A stretch of DNA of 37,082 bases from Cloacibacterium sp046296655 (GCA_046296655.1 JBKBLE010000023.1:1-37082); one strand, 5' to 3'; positions 7,533-15,556 are shown, numbered from the stretch's first letter. The notes: generated by a model not told the origin, from the sequence alone. Made by a program: numbers and translations.

Positions 7533-7889
7533 TTATTTGTCTTTTAAACTTAAGATTAACTTTGATAACATGTTTTTTATAAAATAAATTTGTTTTTCAA
7601 TGGTCTCATTGTGAGAAGTGAATGACAAGCGGACTGCAATTTCTAACTGAGTTTCTAATTCACTTAATGAACCCAGTGCAATATATAGAAATCTAATAAA
7701 TTCAACATTGCTTTTTCTCCCAGCTCCTTCGGCAATATTGGAGGGAACTGATATTGACGCTCTTTTGATTTGGCTTGTCAAACCATACATTTCCTCTTTT
7801 GGAAATTCAGAAGTGATTTTGTAAATGTTCTCAACAAGAGTCATAGATTCTTGCCAAACTTTCAAATCTTTATGAGAAATTATTTTCAT
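7533..7889 (-). CDS. Four-helix-bundle protein of the 23S rRNA intervening-sequence (IVP/TIGR02436) family
   Basis: Protein of 118 residues with the full family pattern: LKVWQESMTL (residues 9-18), a YKIT..FP.EE core, YGLTSQIKRASISVPSNIAEG (35-55) continuing to GR, and GSLSELETQLEIA (73-85). Relatives occur inside 23S rRNA intervening sequences and as free-standing genes. They form four-helix bundles resembling the accessory protein Avd of diversity-generating retroelements. The biochemical function is unknown. Here it is inserted between rmlB and rmlA, with no role in sugar biosynthesis known. It is flanked on both sides by 8-bp tandem units in opposite orientation, which looks like a cassette boundary. 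There is no rRNA, reverse transcriptase or variable repeat in the window. It is co-directional with the operon and probably read through from it. Confidence 0.93.
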   Translation of the reverse strand: MKIISHKDLKVWQESMTLVENIYKITSEFPKEEMYGLTSQIKRASISVPSNIAEGAGRKSNVEFIRFLYIALGSLSELETQLEIAVRLSFTSHNETIEKQIYFIKNMLSKLILSLKDK

Positions 7890-7897
7890 AAATTTTT

Positions 7898-7937
7898 CTT
7901 TAAACCATTTAACCTTCTCACGTTCTCACCTCTTCAC
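7898..7937. repeat. 8-bp CAC/AAC-type units upstream of the IVP gene
   Basis: Five plus-strand units: CTTTAAAC, CATTTAAC, CTTCTCAC, GTTCTCAC, CTCTTCAC, filling the spacer between the rmlB stop and the IVP start. They face the GTTA-type units beyond the other end of the gene. This is the same inverted layout as the two arrays of the wzm-wzt spacer. Confidence 0.75.
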
Positions 7938-7940
7938 ATT

Positions 7941-9020
7941 CTAGCAATATTGTTTGTTATAATAATCCTGATAATTTCCGCTCGTTACATTATTTAGCCA
8001 TTCTTCATTTTCTAAAAACCAATCAATGGTTTTCGCTAATCCTTCTTCGAAAGTTACACTTGGTTTCCAGCCTAAATCTTTGTTGAGTTTTGTAGCATCA
8101 ATGGCATAACGCTTATCGTGACCTGGTCTATCTTTTACGAAAGTAATCAATTTCTCGCTATAACCTGCTGGTTTTCCTAATTTTGCATCCATTTGTTTGA
8201 TGAGTTCTTTAATCAAATCTATGTTTTGCCATTCGTTCCAGCCGCCAATATTGTAGGTTTCTCCCGTTTTTGCTTCATGGAATATTTGGTGAATTGCTTT
8301 AGCATGATCTACTACATATAACCAGTCTCTGGTATATTTTCCGTCGCCATAAATTGGTAATGGTTTTTCATTGATGATATTATGAATACAAAGCGGAATT
8401 AATTTTTCAGGGAAATGATTCGGGCCATAATTGTTAGAACAATTAGAAATCACGAAAGGTAATCCGTAGGTGTTTCCATAAGAACGAACCAAATGATCAG
8501 AAGCCGCTTTGCTTGCAGAATACGGAGATTTTGGATCATAAGGTGTTTCTTCGGTGAAGAAACCAGTTTCACCAAGAGCGCCATAAACTTCGTCTGTGGA
8601 AACGTGGTAAAAAAGGTTTTCTCTTTTTCCTTCAGGGAAATTTCCGTGGGTGTGTTCTGGATTGAGCGTCCAAAATTCTTTACATAAATTCAGAAGATTT
8701 GCTGTGCCAAAAACATTGGTATTGATAAATGCATTCGGGTCTGTAATGCTTCTGTCTACGTGAGACTCTGCAGCCAAATGAATGACTGCATCAGGATGAT
8801 GTTTTTCAAAAACCTTTCTAAGTTCTTCAGGTTTTGTAATGTCTGCTTTCTCGAAAAAATAATTGGGTTCGTTTTCTATATCCTTTAAATTCTCGAGGTT
8901 CCCAGCATACGTTAAAGCATCTAGGTTAATGATATTATATTCTGGATTGTTTTTTACAAATTCACGTACTACGTGTGAACCAATAAATCCCGCTCCTCCT
9001 GTTATGATAATGTTTTTCAT
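7941..9020 (-). CDS. rmlB: dTDP-glucose 4,6-dehydratase
   Basis: NAD-dependent short-chain dehydrogenase/reductase that converts dTDP-glucose to dTDP-4-keto-6-deoxyglucose. With the ATG at 9020 it has 359 residues, normal for RmlB. A TTG-initiated extension to 9050 lacks conservation. The Rossmann motif GGAGFIGSH is at residues 8-16, the catalytic STDEVYG block follows near one third of the length, and the YSASKAASDH motif supplies Tyr and Lys. Further family blocks are SNCSNNYGPNHFPEKLIPL and GDGKYTRDWLYV. It follows ugd by 79 bp and should feed RmlA's product to the ketoisomerase encoded further down the same strand. The spacer after it is filled by repeats and the IVP gene. Confidence 0.97.
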   Translation of the reverse strand: MKNIIITGGAGFIGSHVVREFVKNNPEYNIINLDALTYAGNLENLKDIENEPNYFFEKADITKPEELRKVFEKHHPDAVIHLAAESHVDRSITDPNAFINTNVFGTANLLNLCKEFWTLNPEHTHGNFPEGKRENLFYHVSTDEVYGALGETGFFTEETPYDPKSPYSASKAASDHLVRSYGNTYGLPFVISNCSNNYGPNHFPEKLIPLCIHNIINEKPLPIYGDGKYTRDWLYVVDHAKAIHQIFHEAKTGETYNIGGWNEWQNIDLIKELIKQMDAKLGKPAGYSEKLITFVKDRPGHDKRYAIDATKLNKDLGWKPSVTFEEGLAKTIDWFLENEEWLNNVTSGNYQDYYNKQYC

Positions 9021-9064
9021 ATTGTTGCAATCGGTTTTTGTAATTAGCAATCAACTTTTTTAAT

Positions 9065-9092
9065 GTTTTACTTGTATCTTTTTACTTTTTAC
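9065..9092. repeat. 4-unit 7-bp tandem array between ugd and rmlB
   Basis: Plus-strand units GTTTTAC, TTGTATC, TTTTTAC and TTTTTAC in register. They resemble the nnnnTAAC/nnnnTCAC units elsewhere in this cluster but have 7-bp period. The array lies in the 79-bp ugd-rmlB spacer. Another short direct repeat (GCAATC twice) lies just beside it at about 9026-9053. Confidence 0.6.
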
Positions 9093-9099
9093 TTGGTTC

Positions 9100-10410
9100 T
9101 TACCTCACGGTTTTTCTTCCGATAGATTTGTAGAAGAAACCACTTCCTTCTGCTTGTTCCATAGAGAACATGTTTCTACCATCGAAAATAGCTTTATTTT
9201 TTAGTTTAGAAGCCATTAATTCAAAATTAGGATTTTTGAATTCACTCCATTCTGTGGCAATTAATAAACAATCTGCACCTTCTAGAGCAGAATACATATC
9301 TTTTGCGTATTCTATTTTGTCGCCTAAGATTTTTCTTACATTTTCTTCAGCAATAGCATCATAAGCTACTACTTGAGCTCCTTTTTTTAATAGAAGTTCA
9401 ATATTGTCTAAAGAAGAAGCTTCTCTAATATCGTCAGTATTTGCTTTGAAAGCCAATCCCCACATTGCAATCTTTTTGCCTTCTATGTTTCCTCCGAAAT
9501 ATTTTTCGATTTCGCCTACTAAGATTACTTTTTGTTTTTTATTGATGTATTCTGTGGCTTCTAAAATTTTAAAATCAAAATTTTCTTCTTTTCCAGATTT
9601 GATTAATGCTTTTACATCTTTTGGGAAACAGCTTCCTCCGTAACCAATTCCTGGGAAAAGAAAACGATGCCCGATTCTATCATCACTACCCATTCCCAAA
9701 CGAACTTTGTCTACATCTGCGCCTACTTTTTCGCAATAATTGGCGATTTCGTTCATGAACGTAATTTTCACGGCTAAGAATGAGTTGGCAGCATATTTGG
9801 TTAATTCTGAAGATTTTTCATCCATGAAAATAATCGGAACTCCAGTGTTGGTAAATGGCTGATATATTTTTGCCATGATGTCTTTTGCCTTTTCTGAAGA
9901 GCTTCCAACTACTACTCTAGAAGGGTTCATAGAATCTTCTACCGCAAAACCTTCACGAAGAAATTCTGGGTTAGAAACTACGTCAAAAGGAATTTGTGTT
10001 TTTGCAGATATTACTTCTCTTACTTTGTCTGCAGTGCCTACAGGAACGGTAGATTTGTTTACAATCACTTTATAACTCGTCATCATTTCTCCAATTTGAT
10101 TGGCTACGTTGATAACGTATGATAAATCAGCACTACCATCTTCTCCTGGTGGAGTAGGTAAGGCTAAATAAATGACGTCTGATTGGTCTAATGCTTCTTT
10201 TAAATCTGTGGTAAAGAATAAACGATTGGCTTGAATGTTTCTAAGGAACATTTCCTCTAAGCCAGGTTCGTAAATAGGGACGATGCCCTTTTTCATTCTT
10301 TCTACTTTATTTTCATCAATATCTACACAATATACTGTGTTACCAAGTTCGGCGAGCGTTGTACCGGTTACGAGTCCTACATATCCAGTTCCTACAATTG
10401 AAATATTCAA
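9100..10410 (-). CDS. ugd: UDP-glucose 6-dehydrogenase
   Basis: Oxidises UDP-glucose to UDP-glucuronate with two NAD. All features of the 436-residue family are present: N-terminal GTGYVGL (residues 7-13), TPPGEDGSAD in the first domain, NKSTVPVGT (118-126), SNPEFLREG, the central helix KYAANSFLAVKI, and the catalytic loop GIGYGGSCFPKD with Cys261. A UDP-ManNAc dehydrogenase is the main alternative, but the motif wording fits UDP-glucose dehydrogenase. It is the first gene of the minus-strand cluster, with a TAACTTTG -7 element 25 bp upstream of its ATG. UDP-glucuronate or a derivative is therefore probably part of the exported glycan (inference). Divergent from rimP with a 191-bp shared upstream region. 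Confidence 0.95.
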   Translation of the reverse strand: MNISIVGTGYVGLVTGTTLAELGNTVYCVDIDENKVERMKKGIVPIYEPGLEEMFLRNIQANRLFFTTDLKEALDQSDVIYLALPTPPGEDGSADLSYVINVANQIGEMMTSYKVIVNKSTVPVGTADKVREVISAKTQIPFDVVSNPEFLREGFAVEDSMNPSRVVVGSSSEKAKDIMAKIYQPFTNTGVPIIFMDEKSSELTKYAANSFLAVKITFMNEIANYCEKVGADVDKVRLGMGSDDRIGHRFLFPGIGYGGSCFPKDVKALIKSGKEENFDFKILEATEYINKKQKVILVGEIEKYFGGNIEGKKIAMWGLAFKANTDDIREASSLDNIELLLKKGAQVVAYDAIAEENVRKILGDKIEYAKDMYSALEGADCLLIATEWSEFKNPNFELMASKLKNKAIFDGRNMFSMEQAEGSGFFYKSIGRKTVR

Positions 10411-10434
10411 AGCTTTATATTTTTAAAATTTATG

Positions 10435-10442
10435 CAAAGTTA
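10435..10442 (-). promoter_or_regulatory. -7 element of ugd (TAACTTTG)
   Basis: Exact TAnnTTTG match on the minus strand, 25 bp from the ugd start. No convincing TTTG was found at the expected -33 distance, so only the -7 part is claimed. Confidence 0.5.
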
Positions 10443-10494
10443 ATGAATTTTTGAGTTCTAAGGTAAATTCTTAATCTTTTGAAAACCAACAATC

Positions 10495-10526
10495 TTTGCA
10501 AAATTGAAAATTATTATGTATATTTG
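10495..10526 (+). promoter_or_regulatory. rimP-nusA-infB promoter (TTTG, 20 nt, TATATTTG)
   Basis: A -33 TTTG (10495-10498) and a -7 TATATTTG (10519-10526) are separated by 20 nt, a full match to the Bacteroidota housekeeping promoter. Transcription should start near 10533, giving a leader of about 70 nt before rimP that contains a terminator-like hairpin. Confidence 0.75.
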
Positions 10527-10550
10527 CCTCGGATTTACGGAAAAGAAATG

Positions 10551-10577
10551 AGAAGGCTTCGAAAGAAAGCCTTTTTT
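10551..10577 (+). terminator. Leader hairpin plus T-run upstream of rimP (candidate attenuator)
   Basis: AAGGCTT (10553-10559) and AAGCCTT (10567-10573) form a 7-bp stem with loop CGAAAGA, and the 3' arm runs into six T (10572-10577). It lies between the predicted transcript start and the rimP ATG. It can therefore cause premature termination of the rimP-nusA-infB transcript rather than end an upstream gene. Confidence 0.55.
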
Positions 10578-10601
10578 CGTAGCGTAACCTCAAATGTGAT
10601 T

Positions 10602-11069
10602 ATGGATTTTAGAGCAAAAGTAGAGCAACTCGTTCATGAGTTTTTAAAAACTAGAAAAGACCTGTATCTCGTTGATTTAAAGATTTCTGCAGGAGATGAT
10701 ATTACGGTAATTTTAGATGGAGATGAAGGTTTAAGTCTTCAGGATTGTCTAGATGCAAGTAGAGCAATAGAATTTAATCTTGACAGAGAAGAACATGATT
10801 TTTCTTTACAAGTCATGAGTCCTGGATTAAGTGAGCCGTTGAAACTTCCTCGTCAGTTTAAGAAAAACATGGGCAGAGAAATAGAAGTTCTTCTGAATTC
10901 TGATGAGAAAATACAAGGTGAAGTAGTAGCGGTAGATGATGAAAAAGTAACTCTGGTATTAAGATACAGAAGACCTAAATTAGTAGGGAAAGGGAAAGAA
11001 GATGTGGTAGAGAATAAAGAAATTCCTTATACTGAGATAAAAAAGGCTCTTGTAGTTATTAAATTTTAG
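10602..11069 (+). CDS. rimP: Ribosome maturation factor RimP
   Basis: Cytoplasmic factor needed for assembly of the 30S subunit. The ATG at 10602 (MDFRAKVEQLV, 155 residues) matches the usual start and length. An in-frame ATG at 10548 would add 18 residues encoded by the leader hairpin and is unlikely. The N-terminal domain shows LYLVDLKIS and the conserved VMSPGLSEPLKLPRQFKKNMGREIEV block (residues about 67-92). An SH3-like C-terminal domain follows, with GEVVAVDDEKVTLVL. It is the first gene of the classical rimP-nusA-infB order, 57 bp ahead of nusA. Confidence 0.95.
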   Translation: MDFRAKVEQLVHEFLKTRKDLYLVDLKISAGDDITVILDGDEGLSLQDCLDASRAIEFNLDREEHDFSLQVMSPGLSEPLKLPRQFKKNMGREIEVLLNSDEKIQGEVVAVDDEKVTLVLRYRRPKLVGKGKEDVVENKEIPYTEIKKALVVIKF

Positions 11070-11126
11070 TCTTTCAAGGGCTAAAAATGGTTTAAATAAC
11101 ATTAAAATTAATATAAAAAAAATAAA

Positions 11127-12362
11127 ATGGACAATTTAGCGTTGATTGAATCCTTTGGTGATTTTAAAGACGAAAAAGGGATTAGTAAGATTGATTTAAT
11201 GGCCATCATTGAAGATTCATTGAAAACTCTTTTGAGAAAAAGATATGATTCTGATGATCATTTTGACGTGATTGTAAACCCTGATAAAGGAGATTTTCAG
11301 ATATTTTTAAATAAAACAATTGTGGAAGATGGAATGTCAGAAGATGATGATTTAGAAATAGAAATTTCAGAAGCGAAAAAAATAGACCCTACTTTCGAAG
11401 TAGGTGAAGAATATACTCAAGAAATTCCTGTAGCACAACTGGGAAGAAGAAATATTTTAACCCTTAAACAAATTCTAGCAACTAAATTGCAAGAGCATAA
11501 CAATGCAATGCTTTATGAGCAGTTTAAAGATAGAATTGGAGAATTGGCCATCGGTGAAGTGCACCATATTCGTCACAAACATGTAATTTTGCTAGATGAT
11601 GAAGGAAATGAGTACATTTTACCAAAAGAAAACCAAATTCCTTCTGACTTTTTCAGAAAAGGAGATAATGTAAGAGCGGTAATTGAAACGGTAGATTTCA
11701 AAGGTTCTAAACCTCAAATTATCGTTTCTAGAACGGCTCCTAAATTCTTGGAGAAATTATTAGAACTTGAGATTCCAGAAATTCAAGATGGTACTATTAT
11801 TTTGAAAAAAGTAGTGAGAATTCCTGGTGAAAAAGCGAAAATCGCGGTAGATGCTTATGATGATAGAATAGACCCAGTTGGAGCTTGTGTTGGGGTGAAA
11901 GGTTCTAGAATTCATGGCGTAGTAAGAGAATTGAGAAATGAAAATATAGACGTTATTCAATGGTCTAAAAATTCAGAAATTCTTGTGAAGAGAGCACTTG
12001 GTAATGTAACGATTAATAAAGTAGAAATCAATGAAGATGAAAACTACGCACTCGTTTACACACCAGTAGAAGAAATTTCTAAAGTAATCGGTAAACAAGG
12101 TCAAAACATTAGATTGGCATCTTGGTTATCTGGTTTTGAAATAGATGTTTACAGAGAAAAACAAGCGGATGATGATGTGGAATTAACAGAATTTGATGAT
12201 GAAATCGAAACTTGGATTATTGCTGAGTTTAAGAAAGTGGGTTTAGAAACGGCGAAAAGTGTATTAGATAAAGATACAGAAGCGCTAGTAAACATGACAG
12301 ACTTAGAGGAAGAAACGATAGAAGAAGTAAAAAGAATTCTAAAAGCAGAATTCGAAGATTAA
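11127..12362 (+). CDS. nusA: Transcription termination/antitermination factor NusA
   Basis: RNA polymerase-associated factor for pausing, termination and antitermination, 411 residues. The N-terminal polymerase-binding domain covers about 1-130 (LALIESFGDFKDEKGISK at the start). An S1 domain covers about 135-200. Two KH domains carry GACVGVKGSRI and VIGKQGQNIRLA. The C-terminal tail (EIETWIIAEFKKVGLETAKSVL onward) resembles a single acidic helix-hairpin-helix repeat, much shorter than the two repeats of proteobacterial NusA, as is common outside Proteobacteria. It is between rimP and infB, and may act back on the leader hairpin of its own operon (inference). Confidence 0.96.
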   Translation: MDNLALIESFGDFKDEKGISKIDLMAIIEDSLKTLLRKRYDSDDHFDVIVNPDKGDFQIFLNKTIVEDGMSEDDDLEIEISEAKKIDPTFEVGEEYTQEIPVAQLGRRNILTLKQILATKLQEHNNAMLYEQFKDRIGELAIGEVHHIRHKHVILLDDEGNEYILPKENQIPSDFFRKGDNVRAVIETVDFKGSKPQIIVSRTAPKFLEKLLELEIPEIQDGTIILKKVVRIPGEKAKIAVDAYDDRIDPVGACVGVKGSRIHGVVRELRNENIDVIQWSKNSEILVKRALGNVTINKVEINEDENYALVYTPVEEISKVIGKQGQNIRLASWLSGFEIDVYREKQADDDVELTEFDDEIETWIIAEFKKVGLETAKSVLDKDTEALVNMTDLEEETIEEVKRILKAEFED

Positions 12363-12422
12363 TATCTTTAATTTTATAACAAAAATAATTTGGCTTAATA
12401 GCCTAAAAGCAATTTACAATCA

Positions 12423-15290
12423 ATGCCAAAAATTAGATTAAATAAAGCGGTAAAGGAATTTAATATCTCGATATCTAGATTAGTAGAGTTTCTACAATCA
12501 AGAGGCTTCAAAGTAGAAAGCAATCCAAACGCTCAATTAGAAGAAGCGGCATATGCAGCATTAGAAGCGGAGTTTGCTATAGATAGCGAACAGCGTAAAG
12601 CTTCTCATGAGGTAGTGATTTCTAAAGTTCCAGAAGAAAAATTAGAAATTGAACCTAAAAAACCAGAAGTGATCAAAGCGAAAGCTCCATCTATCGGTGA
12701 AGCTAGAGTTTTGGGTAAAATAGAATTAGAAAAACCTAAGGCAGAAGTTCCTGCTGTAGAGCCAGTAATCGTTCCAGAGGAATCGAAAAAGGAAGAAATC
12801 CAAAAAGTAGAGCCTAAAAAAGAGGAGTCTGTAGAACTTAAAGTTTTGGATAAAATTGATTTAAGCAAAATAGAATCTAATAAACCAAAACCTTCTCCTA
12901 AAAAAGAAGAAAAACCTAAACAAGAGGCTCCAAAATTTGAGAAAAAGGAACTTCCAAAGCCAGAAGTGAAAAAAGAGCAACCAAAAGCTCCAGTAAAAGA
13001 AGAAACCACTTCTGTGAAATTTGATGAGCCTGAAAAAATTAAAACAGTTTATCAAAAACTAGATGGTCCAAAAATTGTCTCTACAGAGAAAATAGACCTT
13101 TCTCAGTTCCAAACGAGACCTTCTAAACCAGACCCAAATAAGAAGAAGAGAAAAAGAATTAATAATGGTCCGGCTCCTACACAAGCTCAAAATCAACAAG
13201 GTCAAGGTGGTAACAATAACCAACAGGGTGGCGATAAAAAACCTCTTAACAGAGATAATAACAATCGTCCGAACCAAGGTGGTGGAAACAACAACCAAGG
13301 TGGTGCAAACAGAAACAGACCTCATAGCCCTAATAATAAAGGCGGTGCTCATAAAGGCAGAGAAAAAGTAATGCCTGTAGAACTTTCTGATGAGCAAATT
13401 AAAAATCAAATTAAAGAAACTTTAGAGAAACTTACCAATAAAGGAGGTAAATCTAAAGGTTCTAAATATAGAAAAGAAAAGAGAACTTACCGTAGAGAGC
13501 TGGATGAATTGCAGCAAGAACTAGAAGCAGCGGACAGAACACTTCGTGTTACGGAGTTTATCACTGTCTCAGAGTTGGCATCTTTAATGGATGTAAGTGC
13601 TACAGAAGTAATTTCTGCGTGTTTCTCTTTAGGGGTAATGGTTACCATGAACCAAAGATTAGAAGCAGATATACTTACTTTAGTGGCTGATGAATTTGGT
13701 TACAAAATAGAATTTGCAGATGCAGATTTAGAAGCAGAATCTGAAGAAGAAGTACAAGATACTGAAGAAGATTTATTACCAAGAGCTCCTATTGTTACGG
13801 TAATGGGACATGTAGACCACGGTAAAACTTCATTATTAGACTACATCAGAAAAACCAATGTAATTGCTGGTGAATCTGGAGGTATTACACAGCATATCGG
13901 TGCATACAATGTGAAATTAGAAAACGGTCAAAGAATTACGTTTTTAGATACACCTGGTCACGAAGCCTTTACCGCGATGAGAGCAAGAGGTGCACAAGTT
14001 ACCGACATTGTAATTATTGTAGTAGCTGCGGATGATAATGTAATGCCGCAAACCAAAGAAGCGATTGCTCACGCACAAGCTGCTGGTGTTCCTATGATTA
14101 TTGCCATCAATAAAGTAGATAAGCCGAATGCAAATCCAGACAACATTCGTCAACAACTTTCTGGAATGAATATTCTAGTTGAAGAATGGGGAGGAAATGT
14201 ACAAGCGCAAGAAATCTCTGCAAAATTTGGTAATAATGTAGACTTATTATTAGAAAAAGTATTGCTTCAAGCAGAAATGTTAGAGCTAAAAGCTAATCCT
14301 AATAAACTTGCAAGTGGTGCAATCATTGAAGCGTCTTTAGATAAAGGAAGAGGATATGTTTCTACTGTATTGGTACAAGCTGGTACACTTAGAGTAGGAG
14401 ATTATGTAGTAGCGGGTAAAAACCATGGTAAGATTAAAGCCATGCTAGATGAAAGAGGAAGACAACTTACTGAAGCAGGTCCTTCCATTCCTGTAACGAT
14501 TCTAGGTTTAGATGGAGCTCCAACTGCAGGTGATAAATTTAAAGTTTACGAAGACGAAAGAGAAGCGAAATCTATTGCGAACAAGCGTAAACAATTACAG
14601 AGAGAACAAACCATCAGAACTAAGAAACATCTTACTTTAGATGAATTAGGAAGAAGAATTGCTCTAGGTGACTTCAAAGAATTGAACATTATCCTAAAAG
14701 GAGACGTGGATGGTTCTGTGGAAGCACTTTCTGATCAGTTACAAAGACTTTCTACTGCTGAAATCAGCGTGAATATTATTCACAAAGGAGTTGGTCAAAT
14801 CACTGAGTCAGACGTATTATTAGCTGCAGCATCAGATGCTATTATGATAGGATTTAATGTAAGAGCTGGTGCTAATGCAAAAGAATTGGCAGACAGAGAA
14901 GAAATAGAAATCAGAACTTATTCTATTATCTATGCAGTAATAGACGATGTAAAAGAAGCGATGGAAGGTATGCTTTCTCCAGAAATCAGAGAACAAGTAA
15001 TAGGAAATGTAGAAATTAGAGAAATATTCAAGATTTCTAAAGTGGGTACTGTTGCAGGTTGTTTGGTTCTAAACGGAAAAGTAACCCGTAATTCTAAAAT
15101 TAGACTTCTACGCGATGGAATTGTGAAATTCGATGGTGAATTAGAATCTCTAAAACGTTTCAAAGATGATGTAAAAGAAGTAACCAAGGGCTATGAATGT
15201 GGTCTTAATATCAAAGGTTATAATGACATAGAAGTAGGTGATATCTTAGAAGTCTATGAAGAAATAGAAGTAAAGAAAAAACTTAAATAG
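12423..15290 (+). CDS. infB: Translation initiation factor IF-2
   Basis: GTPase that places initiator tRNA on the 30S subunit and promotes subunit joining, 955 residues. The start has the IF2-N domain (IRLNKAVKEFNISISRLVEFL). A long low-complexity linker follows: Lys/Glu/Pro-rich to about 240, then Gly/Asn/Gln/Arg-rich with QGG and NNN runs to about 315. A second IF2-N domain near 375-435 (VSELASLMDVSATEVIS) precedes the GTPase: G1 GHVDHGKT at about 462-469, G3 DTPGHEAFT, G4 NKVDKP. Domains II to IV run to the end (GDVDGSVEAL; EIREIFKISKVGTVAGCLV). The final KKLK is normal. A strong terminator follows 16 bp after the stop. Confidence 0.97.
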   Translation: MPKIRLNKAVKEFNISISRLVEFLQSRGFKVESNPNAQLEEAAYAALEAEFAIDSEQRKASHEVVISKVPEEKLEIEPKKPEVIKAKAPSIGEARVLGKIELEKPKAEVPAVEPVIVPEESKKEEIQKVEPKKEESVELKVLDKIDLSKIESNKPKPSPKKEEKPKQEAPKFEKKELPKPEVKKEQPKAPVKEETTSVKFDEPEKIKTVYQKLDGPKIVSTEKIDLSQFQTRPSKPDPNKKKRKRINNGPAPTQAQNQQGQGGNNNQQGGDKKPLNRDNNNRPNQGGGNNNQGGANRNRPHSPNNKGGAHKGREKVMPVELSDEQIKNQIKETLEKLTNKGGKSKGSKYRKEKRTYRRELDELQQELEAADRTLRVTEFITVSELASLMDVSATEVISACFSLGVMVTMNQRLEADILTLVADEFGYKIEFADADLEAESEEEVQDTEEDLLPRAPIVTVMGHVDHGKTSLLDYIRKTNVIAGESGGITQHIGAYNVKLENGQRITFLDTPGHEAFTAMRARGAQVTDIVIIVVAADDNVMPQTKEAIAHAQAAGVPMIIAINKVDKPNANPDNIRQQLSGMNILVEEWGGNVQAQEISAKFGNNVDLLLEKVLLQAEMLELKANPNKLASGAIIEASLDKGRGYVSTVLVQAGTLRVGDYVVAGKNHGKIKAMLDERGRQLTEAGPSIPVTILGLDGAPTAGDKFKVYEDEREAKSIANKRKQLQREQTIRTKKHLTLDELGRRIALGDFKELNIILKGDVDGSVEALSDQLQRLSTAEISVNIIHKGVGQITESDVLLAAASDAIMIGFNVRAGANAKELADREEIEIRTYSIIYAVIDDVKEAMEGMLSPEIREQVIGNVEIREIFKISKVGTVAGCLVLNGKVTRNSKIRLLRDGIVKFDGELESLKRFKDDVKEVTKGYECGLNIKGYNDIEVGDILEVYEEIEVKKKLK

Positions 15291-15306
15291 TTTATTTACA
15301 ATAGCA

Positions 15307-15334
15307 AATCCCGAGTAACATCGGGATTTTTTTT
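15307..15334 (+). terminator. Intrinsic terminator after infB
   Basis: AATCCCGA (15307-15314) and TCGGGATT (15321-15328) form an 8-bp stem with a 6-nt loop, followed by a run of eight T. It ends the rimP-nusA-infB unit and separates it from the susCD pair. Confidence 0.92.
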
Positions 15335-15524
15335 ACCACTCTTATTAATTTATATTAATTTTAAATAAAATTTAGACTTTTATTTTATTTTGAAAAAATT
15401 AACATTTAAAAAAAGATAAATTTAAAAATCATTAATTATATAAAATTTCAATGAACAGTTTTTAATAAAGATGTTAATTTGTACTCTAAATAGTTAAAAT
15501 TTAAACAATTTATTTAAAATAAAA

Positions 15525-15556
15525 TTTGGATATGTTAAAATTTATTAACATTTTTG
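15525..15556 (+). promoter_or_regulatory. susC promoter (TTTG, 20 nt, CATTTTTG)
   Basis: A -33 TTTG (15525-15528) lies 20 nt before a -7 CATTTTTG (15549-15556), one mismatch from TAnnTTTG. The predicted start near 15563 gives a leader of about 20 nt to the ATG at 15584. The rest of the 250-bp spacer (15335-15524) is very AT-rich, with no other structure that I can support. Confidence 0.55.

Noticed and set aside
7533..7889. 23S rRNA intervening sequence or diversity-generating retroelement
   Set aside because: The IVP-family gene is present but no rRNA fragment, reverse transcriptase, template or variable repeat surrounds it; flanks are rmlB and rmlA.
4142..10410. Rhamnose biosynthesis operon
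   Set aside because: rmlA and rmlB are present but rmlC and rmlD are not seen; the ketoisomerase/aminotransferase/acetyltransferase set gives a better account.
10479..10601. N-terminal extension of RimP
   Set aside because: Would begin at TTG upstream of the predicted transcript start, or at ATG 10548 inside the leader hairpin; homologues start near 10602.
13165..13371. Tandem repeats in infB as a genetic repeat element
   Set aside because: The Gly/Asn/Gln repeats are the low-complexity linker of IF-2 in frame, common in this protein.
12605..13409. Antisense ORFs of 134 and 116 codons opposite infB
   Set aside because: They mirror the Lys/Glu/Pro- and Gly/Asn-rich linker of IF-2, are low complexity (Ser/Gly/Phe runs) and have no promoter or family resemblance.
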